Shown here piece by piece: positions 11,913-23,552 of a stretch of 64,000 nucleotides of DNA. Numbering within the stretch: position 1 is the stretch's first letter; each line of letters begins with the position of its first letter. The DNA comes from Peltaster fructicola (lineage: Eukaryota; Ascomycota; Dothideomycetes), in the NCBI GenBank assembly GCA_001592805.2, contig CP051143.1, forward strand, positions 434,001 through 498,000. The letters run 5' to 3'. A model generated the notes under the pieces. The model was given only the letters and a program-made list of their open reading frames with translations, searched no databases and was not told the origin of the DNA. The translations under genes and the position numbers were made by a program.

Positions 11913-13166
11913 ATGCAGCAACGTCCTTACAGAGGTTCTGGGCGAGGAGGTGCCTCCTCAAGAGGTCGTACACGATTCACACCTGCAGAGCGTCAGCCTC
12001 GCGCGATCCCACCGAACCTTGGTCCCGAGACACGCCGCATCACACTCGATGATCTTGAAACCACTATCAGTGATGGCGCAGCAGATATCACAGACTGCGA
12101 GTACGTCTCATCATACAACCTTATGGATGATATGAGCAAGAAGATACTCGTCCCTGGCAGACCTCCATTATGGACTCCACTACCACATGCTCGAAGGATA
12201 CGAGCGGATGCTGGCACGTACTATCGCGACGATAACTCAGCAAGGTTCCCCGACTATCCCTACGAGCCCGTCGTGCTGTCCGTCTTTCAAATGATTCCAA
12301 ACTTCGATCCACTCTCAATCGATGTCGCTGCTTGCGGAAGCACACTTGGTAGTCTTCTACGCTTTGTGCGAGGAATTGGTGAGCCATTCTCGTGCACTGT
12401 CCAGATCATCGGCCAGACTCTCTTCATCATTCGGAGAGAGTTGTCCCCGCAAGCGCTCATTGAGAATGTATACGGCTTTGGACACGCCTTTCTTGAAGCC
12501 AACACTACATGGAGTCAGGATGTCAAGGGATCTGCTTCTCACCAACGAGTTATCAAGTATCAGCTAGGCGCAATGACTGTGCTGATGAGATTCGAGGCCG
12601 ATACCTACACTATGGACCAGAGTGACGCTTTGGAAGACGAAGAGGATGGCGTTCTAGTCAACCCTGCGTCAGTCGAAGATGCTTTGGCAGATCTGCTGGT
12701 CACGCGAAGACCTGCTGCAGTGACAGATCATGCAGAGGTGACTTTGAAGGGTGCTCGAACATCTCTGGCGTCTCTGGCCGACGTGAAGACAAGATCGGCA
12801 AAGAAAAGGCTCGAGAGTATCATGTCCGACGAGATACCTCGCCTGTGGGTTCGTCAGGTGCAAAACATCGTGCTGTCCTTCCATGACAAAGGTCTCTTCG
12901 AGCCGCCCACGGTGCAAGATATCACATCTGCGATACTAGAGTGGGAGGAAGACAACGAGACAGCCATATGTCGCCTGGTCAACCTTATCGGACAGATCAA
13001 GGAGGCTGCCATCGCTGCACGTGGTGGTAAGATAGAGGTGCGGTGTGAAGATGCGCACTCGTTGCAGTTCCATGAGCTGTCGGCACCTCAAGCGGACAAG
13101 TGGAATGCTTTGCCTGACGATCTGTATGAGAGATGGGCGCCGGAGCAGGAGGATTTGGCTGTATAG
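11913..13166 (+). CDS. Conserved fungal protein of unknown function (family often mislabelled geranylgeranyl pyrophosphate synthetase)
   Basis: A single-exon gene of 417 residues. The first 25 residues are Arg/Gly/Ser-rich (MQQRPYRGSGRGGASS), reminiscent of RNA-binding RGG tails. The body matches what I recall of a widespread ascomycete family: DITDCEYVSSYN, ILVPGRPPLWTPL, a DDNSARFPDYPYEPV block, SLLRFVRG, and GHAFLEANTTWSQDVKGS followed by SHQRVIKYQLG. Database entries of this family often carry the name geranylgeranyl pyrophosphate synthetase, but the Asp-rich DDxxD motifs of that enzyme are absent here, so the name should not be copied. It ends 32 bases from the stop of the convergent helicase gene, so their 3' UTRs must overlap. 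Confidence 0.85.
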   Translation: MQQRPYRGSGRGGASSRGRTRFTPAERQPRAIPPNLGPETRRITLDDLETTISDGAADITDCEYVSSYNLMDDMSKKILVPGRPPLWTPLPHARRIRADAGTYYRDDNSARFPDYPYEPVVLSVFQMIPNFDPLSIDVAACGSTLGSLLRFVRGIGEPFSCTVQIIGQTLFIIRRELSPQALIENVYGFGHAFLEANTTWSQDVKGSASHQRVIKYQLGAMTVLMRFEADTYTMDQSDALEDEEDGVLVNPASVEDALADLLVTRRPAAVTDHAEVTLKGARTSLASLADVKTRSAKKRLESIMSDEIPRLWVRQVQNIVLSFHDKGLFEPPTVQDITSAILEWEEDNETAICRLVNLIGQIKEAAIAARGGKIEVRCEDAHSLQFHELSAPQADKWNALPDDLYERWAPEQEDLAV

Positions 13167-13198
13167 TCGAAAGGCATGCTGCTATGTCGACTACTCGA

Positions 13199-16100
13199 TC
13201 ATACAGCAGCAAGGTCAGCATCAGACACATAGTGCGAGCCACCTGCACAGCGATAGCCAGAGGCCTGCTTGATCCACTTGAAGCCCATGCAGCACACACC
13301 CATCTTTTTGAGCTTCTGTTGCATTTTCTCTTCATGTTTGCGCTTAGTTTCCATCTCTTCCTTTTGTCTCCTCAGTAGCTCATAGCGAACTCGCTCTTGT
13401 TCTCGCCTTCGGCGTGCAGCAAGAGCTTCGTCATCCTCATCGTCTGAATCGTCATCGCTGGTAGTCTGATCTTGCTCTGCTTCTTCGCAGCGTCTGCTTA
13501 TGTCCTCCCATGCCTTGTCTTCGTCTGCAGCGCTTTTCTTATCAGCCTGGAGAGTAGCCCACACCTCATCCGATACATTGTCATCACGCTCGGTGTCCTT
13601 GGGCGTCTGGTTCTCCTCGATAGATGGTGGTTCGTCAGGCTGGCAGTCCTCGACTGATGGCATGTCTGGTGCAGGAGTTGCGTTGATCCGAGTCTGTCGT
13701 TGACTCGTTGGTTGAGACGGTGTCGGAGCGAACTGCTGAAGTAAGGGCAAGAGATCCGATGGTGCATCTGGGGCCAACAGTTTGGCACGTTGTTCGCGCT
13801 CACTGACCATGTCTTCCAGTGCGCAATCGACATGCTGCTTGGTGACTCGGAGAATCGCATCTGATGAGCTCGTCTGTTGAAGTATGGCTCTAGCAATGAC
13901 CTTTGCTAGCGTTTCCACATCTCTTGCGTTTGCCCAGCTGCTCAGCTTGGTCAGTCTCTCGAACAGTGCAATCGCATGATCGCAAGAAGCAAGCATCTGC
14001 ACGGCAGAGACATCCAGGTAAGACTCTTGAGCTAGTCTTGTGATCAGTAAAGTGGCACATGCTGCTGGTGACAAGCTTTGGAAGGACACCTTCTCTGGGA
14101 AGCGACTGGTCAGTCCAGGATTGGTGGCCATCAGTCGTTCGATGTCTCGATCATAGCCTGCCAAGATGACTATTAGCTTGCCGGCGAACTGAGGTTTGGT
14201 CAGTAAATCTACAAGTTCGTCAGTAGCCTCTTTGGCGAAGTGACCTTCCGCTAGACGATATGCTTCGTCTATGAGGAGCACCTTGCCAAGCGCACTCTCA
14301 AGTAACTTCTTGGTCTTATCACCAGTATGACCGACATACTGGCCAACGAGATCGCTTGCTGATCTCTCGAGAACCTCGTCGGTGGCTAGAATGCCCATTT
14401 CATGGTAGATCTGACCCATCTTTCTAGCAGTAGTAGTCTTTCCGGTACCTAGCTCGGGTCAGTAAGAGATCCTGATGACAGCAACACGCACCTGGCGGTC
14501 CACAAAAGACGAAGTTGTACGGAACTTGCTTGCGTGGGTCGAATCCGCGGCTTTTCATGTTCGCGACAACGTTCCATATCTCTTGTAGACGTGTGATCAA
14601 CCAATCGTGACCTAGACTGTCTTTGAAAAGCTCAGGGATAGAGAAAGGCTTCTCGCTGGCTCGATTGAAGTCAGGATTGCAGTCGATGGCTTCGAATGTA
14701 GCATTGTTCGAGAGGTTTTGATCGGCGCAGCGCTGTAGATGTCGTGCTTTGGAAGAGTTGAGGATGATATCGACCTCACCTGCATTGCCAAAGTGCATCT
14801 TGTTGCGTGCGCGCTGCAAGATTGCCATGATCTGCTCCATGGCATCATCGGTAGCATCGTAGGCCTGTTGCTTCAGTTTGAGCTTGACAACTTCTCTCAG
14901 CTCATCGTCGGTGAAGTCTTCGAAAACGAATGCTTCCGAAAGTGGAAAGCGACGAGCAAGACCTGGGTTGGCATCTCGTAGCATTTTCTCCATCTGTTCC
15001 TGGTAGCCGAGAAGCAGGACACATCTGTCGTCGCCAGGCACACTTTGTATCTCAGCAACCAGTGTATCGATCACAGCTGTCTTGTAGATGTCAGCCGACT
15101 GGCCAACGCCTGCAGAGCTGTGAAGACCATAAGCTTCGTCGATCACTAGGACTTTGCCCACACTGGAGCTCAAGATGCCCTTAGTCGTCTTCTCTGATGC
15201 ACCCAGCACATCGCCAACAAAGTCTGCAGGGTTCTTTAGGATGACTGAGTGTACTTGTTAGTCCGACTCAATGGACAGTGCTCTACTTACCTTCGCCGTT
15301 CGACAGGAGTCCCAGATCGGCAAGGATCTGTCCATAAAGTTTGGCCACTGTGGTCTTGCCAGTGCCTGGAGAACCGAGGAAGACTTTATTGAGGTTGAAC
15401 TGAACCAAAGGCTCCTCTCGAAGCTCCCTGTCGTAGTTGATGCGAAGGACTTGCATCAGTGAGTGAACAGATCTCTTGACGGTAGCAAGTCCGATGAGTT
15501 CTTGTAGTGTCTTCCACGCTTTGCTCTCCTGTAGAGCACTTGATGGCTCGGGTCCTAGCATGTCTTCTTTGACCATCATAAAGTCGTCGTTCGGCTGACC
15601 TTGGCGACGCTCGGCAGTCAAGCGTGCTGACTGACGTGTACGAATCTTTTGTAGGGTATTCTCCACAGCACGAGCATTGCCAAAGCCAGGTCTACCACGT
15701 CCATAGCCCACGCGACGAGCCACGATGCGTGCATACAGGCCACGAGCGCCGTCTTCAAGCTTCATCTGGCCGTTCCAGGTCTGTCGGATTTGATACTCGA
15801 AGATTCGAAGGAGCTCGTCATCTGTATAATCTTGAAAGCTGAATTCGTGTGGGAAGCGACTTGTCAGACCTGGGTTGTGGGCAAGCAGTGTCTCCATCTC
15901 CTTTCTGTAACCAGCTAGGATAAAGACCACTTTACCGACTAGGTTCTCTGCATCATCCATAATGGCATCTAGTACTTGGCGGCCCATACCACCAGTGCCA
16001 GCAGTCAACTGATATGCTTCGTCAATGAACATCGCACCTCCGCCGCTGTTCAGGAGGTCATCGATCATCGTCTTGTATCCAGAAACCCCACCGTTCGTGA

Positions 16101-19100
16101 GCTTTGATGCTGTCGACTCTCGCACATTGCTGCCTGCCACGACTCCCATTGAGGCCAGACACTTAGCATAGTGCCTCGCTACTGTGGTCTTGCCTGCGAA
16201 TGTGTCAGCTAATGGTGACACGAGATCACTGGTGATTCGCATACCTGTGCCAGGATTGCCAAGCAGCAATATGTTGAAGCGCTCTTTGGCAAGGCTGGCA
16301 TTCTGCCGTAGTGAGGTGTCGACCTTGTCTTTGATGTTCAGTATCTGCTGCTTGACCGACTCAAGACCAATGAGGGCCATTATGGCGTCGATGTGCTCAT
16401 TATCAGCATCCTCAGACTTCTTCTGTTGAGCCCAAGCTTGAGCTGCATCTGAGTCGGAACCTGGCTCCACTGCGCTTGTTGATGTGGGCGACGTCTTGTT
16501 ATGAGTACCTGCTTGAGGTGCTGTAGGCTTCGTCCGGCCCTGCGACTGTATTTGTAACCTCAACTGAGCGGATCGTGTAGCAGCGGCCAAATCTTCTTCC
16601 TTCTGCTTCAGCACATTCGCACGAGCGACCTGATCCTCGAGGTCTTGCACGACATCTCGCTGTAACTTGATCTTATCTTCCATCGCTATCAGCTTGGCCA
16701 GGTAGTCGTCTTGTGCCTGTTGCCTCATCTTCTGGAGGTGTTCATCCCGTTTACACTTGAAGCATGCCTGAGAACTAGACCAGCATGCTCTGACCGTCTT
16801 GTGGCCATTGGAACATTGTATTTCGACCTTCTCGAGACACTGCTGTTTCGAGTGGTCAACAAGTTTGTGACACCTCTCAGGACAGCGGTGTTTGCGGCAT
16901 TTGAGCAGTGCGCCACTGGTACTATTAGCATGTAGCGTGATGGTATCCGAGGTGGACTTACCAGGGCACTTCACAGCCGCCATTTGGACAGTAAGCGTCG
17001 AAGTCTTCCGGTTTTGCAAGCAGCATGAGCTTCTTCGGATGCCGCTCACACTTGACAGGTAGTCCGCTGAAGAATAGACCCGCATCTGACAGCTGGTTGA
17101 AGAACGGATTCCACACTGCTGAGCCTTTCTTGCTGCGTCTGAATGTCGCTGAGTTCCCGATGATGATAAGGCCATTGCGAGCTCTTGACAGCAGGACGTT
17201 CAGTCGTTGCGGCTCACTCATGAAGCCGATATCACCATGATCATTGCTCCTCGTAAGGCTCACGATGACGACATCGCTTTCCTCGCCTTGGAAGTTGTCT
17301 ACGACGATTAGCATTCATATCTTGGCAAGAGGCATACTCACCAATTGTCGAGATGCGTAGCGGCTGTCTTTTCAGATCTGCACTTGCTGACGTGAGTAGC
17401 CCGGCTTTGACAAGATCATGGCTATCGAGATCGCTCAGGACTGGATCATGATCGTCCTTCAGCTCGTCCATGATCAACCGCAGTTGGCCTAGGTAAGGAG
17501 TAAGGACGACTTGCTTGTCTGTGCCATATCCTTGTTGAGCCAAGTACTTGACAATCTTGAGTATCATCTTAGCCTCGAAGACGTTCTGACGACTGGCAGT
17601 TGAGGTTCCGTCCTGACGATCTTTGATACGTCCGTCCGAGACTTCTGCATGCTGATGATCAATGAAGATGACATTCTTCTGCAATCCCGACATGTCTGGC
17701 CTCGATAAGACGCTTTCGCCGTCCTCGAGTTCTGGGTACATGAGTCGTCTGACCAATGCGGAGATCTGTGGCCGCATACGATGTTGCTTCGTCAAGATGC
17801 TATGCGGATGCCCGCCAAGAATCAGTCGCTCGAAGAGGGAGCGATTCAGATCAAACCCGTCTCCTCTTTCGACAGATAGTGCGTAGTTCTTGACCTTTGG
17901 TCTGAGCTGGAGATGGTCGCCAATCAGACAGAGCTGCTTGGTTTCCGGTGAGAGTGCAGTAAGGATATGGCTCTCAAGCACCTCACCGGCCTCTTCTACC
18001 AGCACTATCCCAGGTTTGACCTTTGCGATCTGGTCAGAATACATGGCAGCACCTGTTGTTGTGCAGGCTAGAATACGCTTGCTCTTCATCAGCTCCGCAA
18101 CTCTGTTCTCTCTTGTGCTCCTCCATACGTTGTAGCGTCTGTCGTATCTCTGCATCGATTCAGCCACAAACTCAGCTCTTTCTGTGATTGCGTCCCTCGT
18201 CCATCGCATGTAGTGCTTGTGCCTGTCCAAACGCTTCATCCGCCAGATCTCCGAGTGTGCCTGCGATAGTCTCGTCTTGAAAATGCCAGCATCTTGACCT
18301 TGCAACCACCTATCGAGCAGATAAGTTGGACCAATAGCGTTGCCGCGAGCGCCTACTACTGTCATGCCGTCGTGGTCCTCGGGCACCGAAAAGGCGTTGA
18401 AGAAGTGCTCATCTTGCTCTGTGAATTCCAGACTGGCCAATATGTCCTCGTTGGACTGTCTCCAACGACTGAATTGCATTCCTCCATGCCATGCTTTGTT
18501 TGCAGCGTCGTCAGCTTCGGCTTCGTAGCTCTTGCAAAGCTTGTATTCGCTTTGCGGCAGTAGGATCCTTTCTCTGCTCTGCTCATATAGTGTCATGGGT
18601 TTGGTGCGTGCAGTGGACTTTGACCCAAGTCGCAGGGCCTGATCTTCTGTTACACCCATGTCCAGCAAGTCCTCCAGAAATTGGTCCAATGCATGGTTCG
18701 TATAGCAGAGAACTAGTATCGTGGCTTGTGTCCTTTGCAATAGAAGTTTTGTGATGATGCCCCCGATGAAAGACTTACCTGTGCCTATTCGCTTGTTAGA
18801 TGACGATCTATGATATGTGCATCACTGACCTGGCGGGCCCTGGATCTGGCTGACTTCTTGAGTGAGACCAGCCACCAACGATGCTGTTTGTGCGCTATCT
18901 AAGCAGATCGGCTTCGATACACCGATGATTGAGCTCAGATCGCGCCCTTCCAAGTCCTCGATATGCTTGGCAAGTGACTCTAGACCAAACGGAGATAGAT
19001 TGTCAGGTTCAGGCTGCTTCAGTCCAAGGATGATATCCGCAAGTGGCAACGATGGCATGTTCTGCAGACGAGCTAGTATCGGCTCGTATGCGAAGTACGG

Positions 19101-20312
19101 CGTGTCGATCATAACAAATTCAATCTCGTCAGGTCGTCTGGATTTCAAAGTCGTCACAGCCGTCCGCAGCGCTGTCTCTCCAAGTATACGGAGTAGCAGA
19201 ACAGATGGGCTCTTCGCAAGCTGATCCTCGTCTCTTTCCAGAAGTGCGAAGGCTATGACTTCCTGGTCAACCATCAAGCAACCGAACGAGCCATGCTTGA
19301 TGACTGTCTTGTTGTTGGCAAAGTACTTTCGCCTCGCTGTCTCGTCGCCTGGTAGCTTCGTCAACTCATAGTCATAGCATCGAAGTGCTACAGTCGCGGC
19401 TCTTCGTTTTGAGGGATTGCCACAATCGATCCCGCTGAATTGCAAGTTACGCAGCCGTACTGTACGACGTTTGGTAGTTGTTGAGCCATTTGTCGACTTT
19501 AGATCGTCTCGGAGCTCAGCTAGCATGTCCTCTCGGAGCAGTCTGAATTGGTTGTCCAGATATACAGCGACACGTAGCTCAGGAGCGGTGTTGAGAACGT
19601 TGTGCGAAGATAAGATGTACGGCTGATCTGTCGAAAGTAGCTCGTCTTTGGTAGGATATATCGAGATCACACGGAAGTTCTCATGGTCGTTGTCATGTCG
19701 GCCGCCAGCCCTGAAATCATCGAGGGTGACTACACTCTCGGACAAAGAGCTGTGTCGGAGGGCATCACCGATCTGGTAGGCTTGTCGTCGTACATTAGCG
19801 AGCGCGGAGTCATGCAGCTGTCTGCTATCGATCAGGTGCCTTGCGGTCGCCTTCACTTCCAGCTTACTGGCCAGTTCAGATGACGGCGACAGTAGAGTGA
19901 GCAATGCTAGCAGCAGGCTCGCAAATGCCGCAAGTCCTTTGTCTGTCAGCTCGCGACGATCGAATGCAGTTCTGTAAGCATCCCAAAGCAAAGGAGAATT
20001 CATAATGGATGTGAGTACCTCGCATAGCATGCGTCCGCCGTTGACTTGTCGGACGTCTTCTGAGGTCACATACAGCAGGAACTGCGCGGCTTCATTGTTG
20101 AGGAACGACGTCGACAAGTTTATGAAGAGAGACTTTTCCACTGCATGGAGTCCGTTCTCCTTGCCTCGCAGCTCAACGACACAGCGGACGCGGTCTGACT
20201 GAGTGCACAGTGCTGTAATGAATTGCTTGGCGTCTTGCTCGGTACGGATGTTGCGTTTGCCATGGAGGACAGCGTCCAGGAAGCGCTTATTGCGCTGCGC
20301 ACTGAGGTCCAT
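13199..20312 (-). CDS. Giant ZNFX1-like helicase fused to NFX1 zinc fingers and three CbxX/CfxQ-type AAA ATPase modules
   Basis: About 2,285 residues. The ATG at 20312 (MDLSAQRNKRFLDAV) is the first in frame, though coding-like sequence continues upstream to 20384, so an extra 5' exon is possible. Order: N-terminal helical region (1-490); superfamily 1 helicase (490-1060) with GPPGTGKS split by an intron at 18822, LCYTNHALDQFLEDL, the Walker B variant LVEEAGEVLESHIL as in ZNFX1, GDHLQLRP, KQHRMRPQIS, and NFQGEESDVVIVSLTRS after another intron; a Cys/His NFX1-type zinc-finger segment (CRKHRCPERCHKL, about 1065-1150); a coiled coil; then AAA modules with Walker A at about 1313 (GNPGTGKTT), 1600 (GSPGTGKTT) and 1868 (GPPGTGKTTTARK). 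Each has an IDEAY Walker B and an NPGL(T/A)xRFP arginine-finger block, so all look active. The tail is charged and ends in a Cys-rich CCMGFKW...YRCAGG segment. A role in RNA or chromatin-based silencing or defence is inference. Confidence 0.9.
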
Positions 20313-20991
20313 GACTTCCACGAGTTTCTGTGATTGCAATAGTAGTGTGATGATTGTGTTCGGAGGCGAGGGAACGCTCTTCAAGCAGGATATAAGTGTT
20401 GCTCAGCAGGAGAGAAACGGCACATCACAATCTCGCCGTGCAGAAGGCTGCCGTGACTAGATACGCTGATTGAAGCTCACCATTCGTTTGGCTCTGCGTC
20501 TGCACGACAGGGATAAGGTGTTGCCTTGCTGCACAAAGCTTGCTTCATGGACAGGCTGTCGGCGAGTAGATGGCCATGCTGCAACGGCGGCATTGCATGA
20601 TCAAGCCTGCGGACCGCCATGCCGCATACTCCCATGATTCGGGAGGATTAACGATGGGCTCCAGTGGATGGTAACCCGTCGTTGAAGCTGCCTGCTCTGC
20701 TGTGTGACGTGGCTATATAGCCGTACGGCGCAGCACTCAAAATTGGACGCCTCAACTTTGATGACCTCAGAGAGGTGTCGCTCGTACACTAATCACACCG
20801 AGGCGCTTAAGGGAACGAAGAGGTTGTGACGCACGGCAGTGAAGCAGGAACCATGGGCCAAGAAAGGACGATGTCAAAGAATTGGGTTACTACTCGTCAT
20901 GCTCATCATACATTCTTTCGGCCTATTATGGTTACATAAGCAATAGCAAGTTCTGGTCTTGCAACTCTTCTGTTCGCTGCATCACCTCAGC
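20313..20991. other. Spacer between the dynamin-like gene and the helicase/AAA gene
   Basis: Holds the 3' end of the dynamin-like gene's transcript and the promoter of the helicase/AAA gene, both on the minus strand. Coding potential in the helicase frame extends from 20312 back to about 20384 without an ATG (it includes LLLQSQKLVEV), so a short upstream coding exon may be hidden here. Nothing else recognisable. Confidence 0.4.
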
Positions 20992-23552
20992 TCAAGCAGC
21001 AGCATTTGGCAAGGCTCTAAGCTCGGCCATAGCAGTTGTCAGACGACCATGCTCTGACAGCAGCATCTGTCTGCGTCTCTCCTGGTCAGCATCCTCAAGC
21101 AGAAGCTGGTCACAGATGGCAGGATCGTGCGCGCCAATGCCATGCACAAGTGCGCTCTTGAGCTTCAGCTGTAGCTCATTCAGGACCTCAAACTCCATGA
21201 GCAAGCTGACGTTGTCCACGAAGCGGCCGACAGCAATCTTGTAGTAGCTGAATGGCAGCACAAGAGAGTCGACAGCTAGCTTGTGAGGATCATGACCAAG
21301 CATTTTGATGGCATTGTCGTCATTGAGGGCTTTCTTCTTCGCATCTGCACTCAGAGGCTTTGCACCTTTCGCCTCTGCCTTCTCCCATGACTCAGCAAGA
21401 CGCTTGATATTGCGTTTCTTGGTCAGCTCGTTGAGGGTAGCATGATTATGAGGCTCTATGTTAGAGAACGTCATTGGTTTGTGTAACTCTCTCTGTAACA
21501 AGCGACGAGATTCTTGCTTCTGGGCATCCAGAATTGTCTCAAGATATGCCAGACCGACCTCGAGTGTACGCTGGTAAAGGTCACATCGCTGGAAACGATC
21601 AAGATGAGATCGAAGGACTGTGGTTAGCATCTCCTGCACTTGGACATCGATCTGCTCGAGGAGATCATCAAGGACTGTGATCCAGCCTTGCATTGAAGTC
21701 TTGATGATGACATCCGTAACCTCATGACTTTGATGGCCAGGAAGGATGCTGCTTGCGTACAAGCCTCGAATGCGTTTCACCTCTGCAATGCTGAAGCGGG
21801 CGCGCAGTGCTGTCGCAGAAGCCGCTTCAGTCTTGACGCGCTTCGAGGAGGAAGTGGGTGTCGGCGCAGCTCGTCTCTTATTCGATGGTTGTGAAGATAG
21901 TGCCGGCGTTGGTGATGCGTTCACCTCATATTCGTCATCACTATCAATGCAGATTGGAGCGTTATGTTCTGGTGAGCTAGCGTCGAAGTCGGGTGTGATT
22001 GCAATCAGAGCATCTCTGAACTTCTGCAGGACAATCCTGTATTCTGGACGGAAGGCTGTAGATCGTCCAGTGATCTGCTTTTCAACGTCGTTGGAGATGC
22101 TTTCAAGCACATTGACGATCGTCATCATTGGGTGAGCGTCCTTCTCGCGGAAGTGTGAGAGCTCAGACTCGACGGCCTTGAGACGATGCTGCACGCGATC
22201 GATCATGTCGTCTAAGCTGAAGTGATATTAGCTAAGAACAGTGTGCACAAGCAAAAGACTTACTTTTCCAGGATATGGTCTCGAAGCCGATCGGAAACCA
22301 CCTGCTGCAGGTTTCGGATGCCATATTGCGGCGCGAAGTTGTTGAAGCCCTGCGAGCCCCATGGCCCGGTCTTGAAGAATTGTTCTTCAAGCACACGAGC
22401 ATCTTGTTGAGTCACACCAGCATCAAGCTGGGCTTGGTCTGGCTGCTTGGTGACAAACCATCCTCTGCCAAGCCCAAATATCTCTCCTCTAAGCATGCGG
22501 CGAACAGTAGCCATGCGACTCGGTTGAAGAAGGTCAGGCTTGGTCATAACGCCCAGACAGCGATTCACTGCCTTGCAATCGCGAATGAATCGAAAGGTGG
22601 TGGAATTCTCGATATCGACATCTGATGCGCAAGCCAGCATGATCAGTGTCTGGTCCTGTCGGATGAAGTGCTTGACCAACTCTTCGACGAAGCGGACCAA
22701 GTGCTGCTGAGACTCGTCGTCAACAACGTTGATCGAGCCTGGTAGATCGTAGAATGCAAACTCGGGTAGCTCAGGACCTTTGATCGAGAGACAGACAAGG
22801 TTTGGTGAGAAGCCGACCAAGGTTTGCTCATTCTCGAGTGTTACTGTAGCATATCGCTGCGGGTCATTGCGTGGATTGAGTAGTGCGAGCTGAGCTCGTC
22901 GGAGGATCTCGCCCAGTTGTGACTTCTCCGTAACAGTTGCGAAGTGGGTTGTCTCCTGCCGCTGCTCGACCCATGGCGCAAGAGGCCCATCGAGGTGAGG
23001 CTCGTATGTGTAGCGGTGTTGAAGACTCACGTCGCATTCCCACATCTCGCCGTTCTTAGTAGCTGAAGTGGTTATGAGGAAGGGGCATCTTGTGCAAGTG
23101 CCTGCAGCGCGAGGGACTTGCACTTGGCAAAGGGCTTCCACGATAGAACTTTTGCCAGCTGATTGATCTCCAACCACGATGAACTTAGGCAGAGAAGGAA
23201 GGGTAGCGTCGATGTTGAGAGTCTCGAGCTTCTGGATCACACGAATGAGCTTTCGGGATTGCTGACCCATTGTCTGCATGCTGTCCTCATCTAGCTGTGT
23301 GTCCATGTTGTCGAGCAGGGTGTGACTTGCAGTGGCAGCTTCTGAGAAGCTTCCAGGCTCTATCTGCGAGTTGCTGAGTGGTGTGATAGGCTCGTTGGAC
23401 ATTCTGGTATCTTGGTGGGTGAATAAGTCAGGGAACTCATGACTGTTGATCGGCGTTTGAGTACGTCGAGGAAGTACAACTCGGGGTCTTGATCGCACTG
23501 TGGCCTTTCCGACCGTGCTGTCAAAGCCTTGTTCTGACTTCACGTTGGCCAT
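20992..23552 (-). CDS. Dynamin-family large GTPase with nuclear-localisation-like and SUMO-interaction-like middle segment
   Basis: About 835 residues in two exons. The start MANVKSEQGF at 23552 follows a pyrimidine-rich leader. The GTPase domain has the dynamin P-loop GDQSAGKSS, the switch region around CTRCPFLI, G3 in YDLPGS and G4 in MTKPD. The intron lies at about 22207-22262, and the second exon encodes the stalk: DALIAITPDFDAS, long amphipathic helices with HLDRFQRC, and a GTPase-effector-like C-terminus (VDNVSLLMEFEVLNELQ). There is no transmembrane segment, so it is not a mitofusin. Inserted in the stalk region is an acidic APICIDSDDEYEV stretch followed by a basic NKRRAAPTPTSSSKRVK stretch, which look like a SUMO-interaction motif and a bipartite nuclear signal. 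This Mx/Vps1-like group in fungi is large and mostly uncharacterised; the exact function is unknown. Confidence 0.9.

Noticed and set aside
11913-13166. Geranylgeranyl pyrophosphate synthase as the name for this gene
   Set aside because: The Asp-rich substrate motifs and helical core of isoprenyl synthases are absent; the name seems to be a propagated database label.
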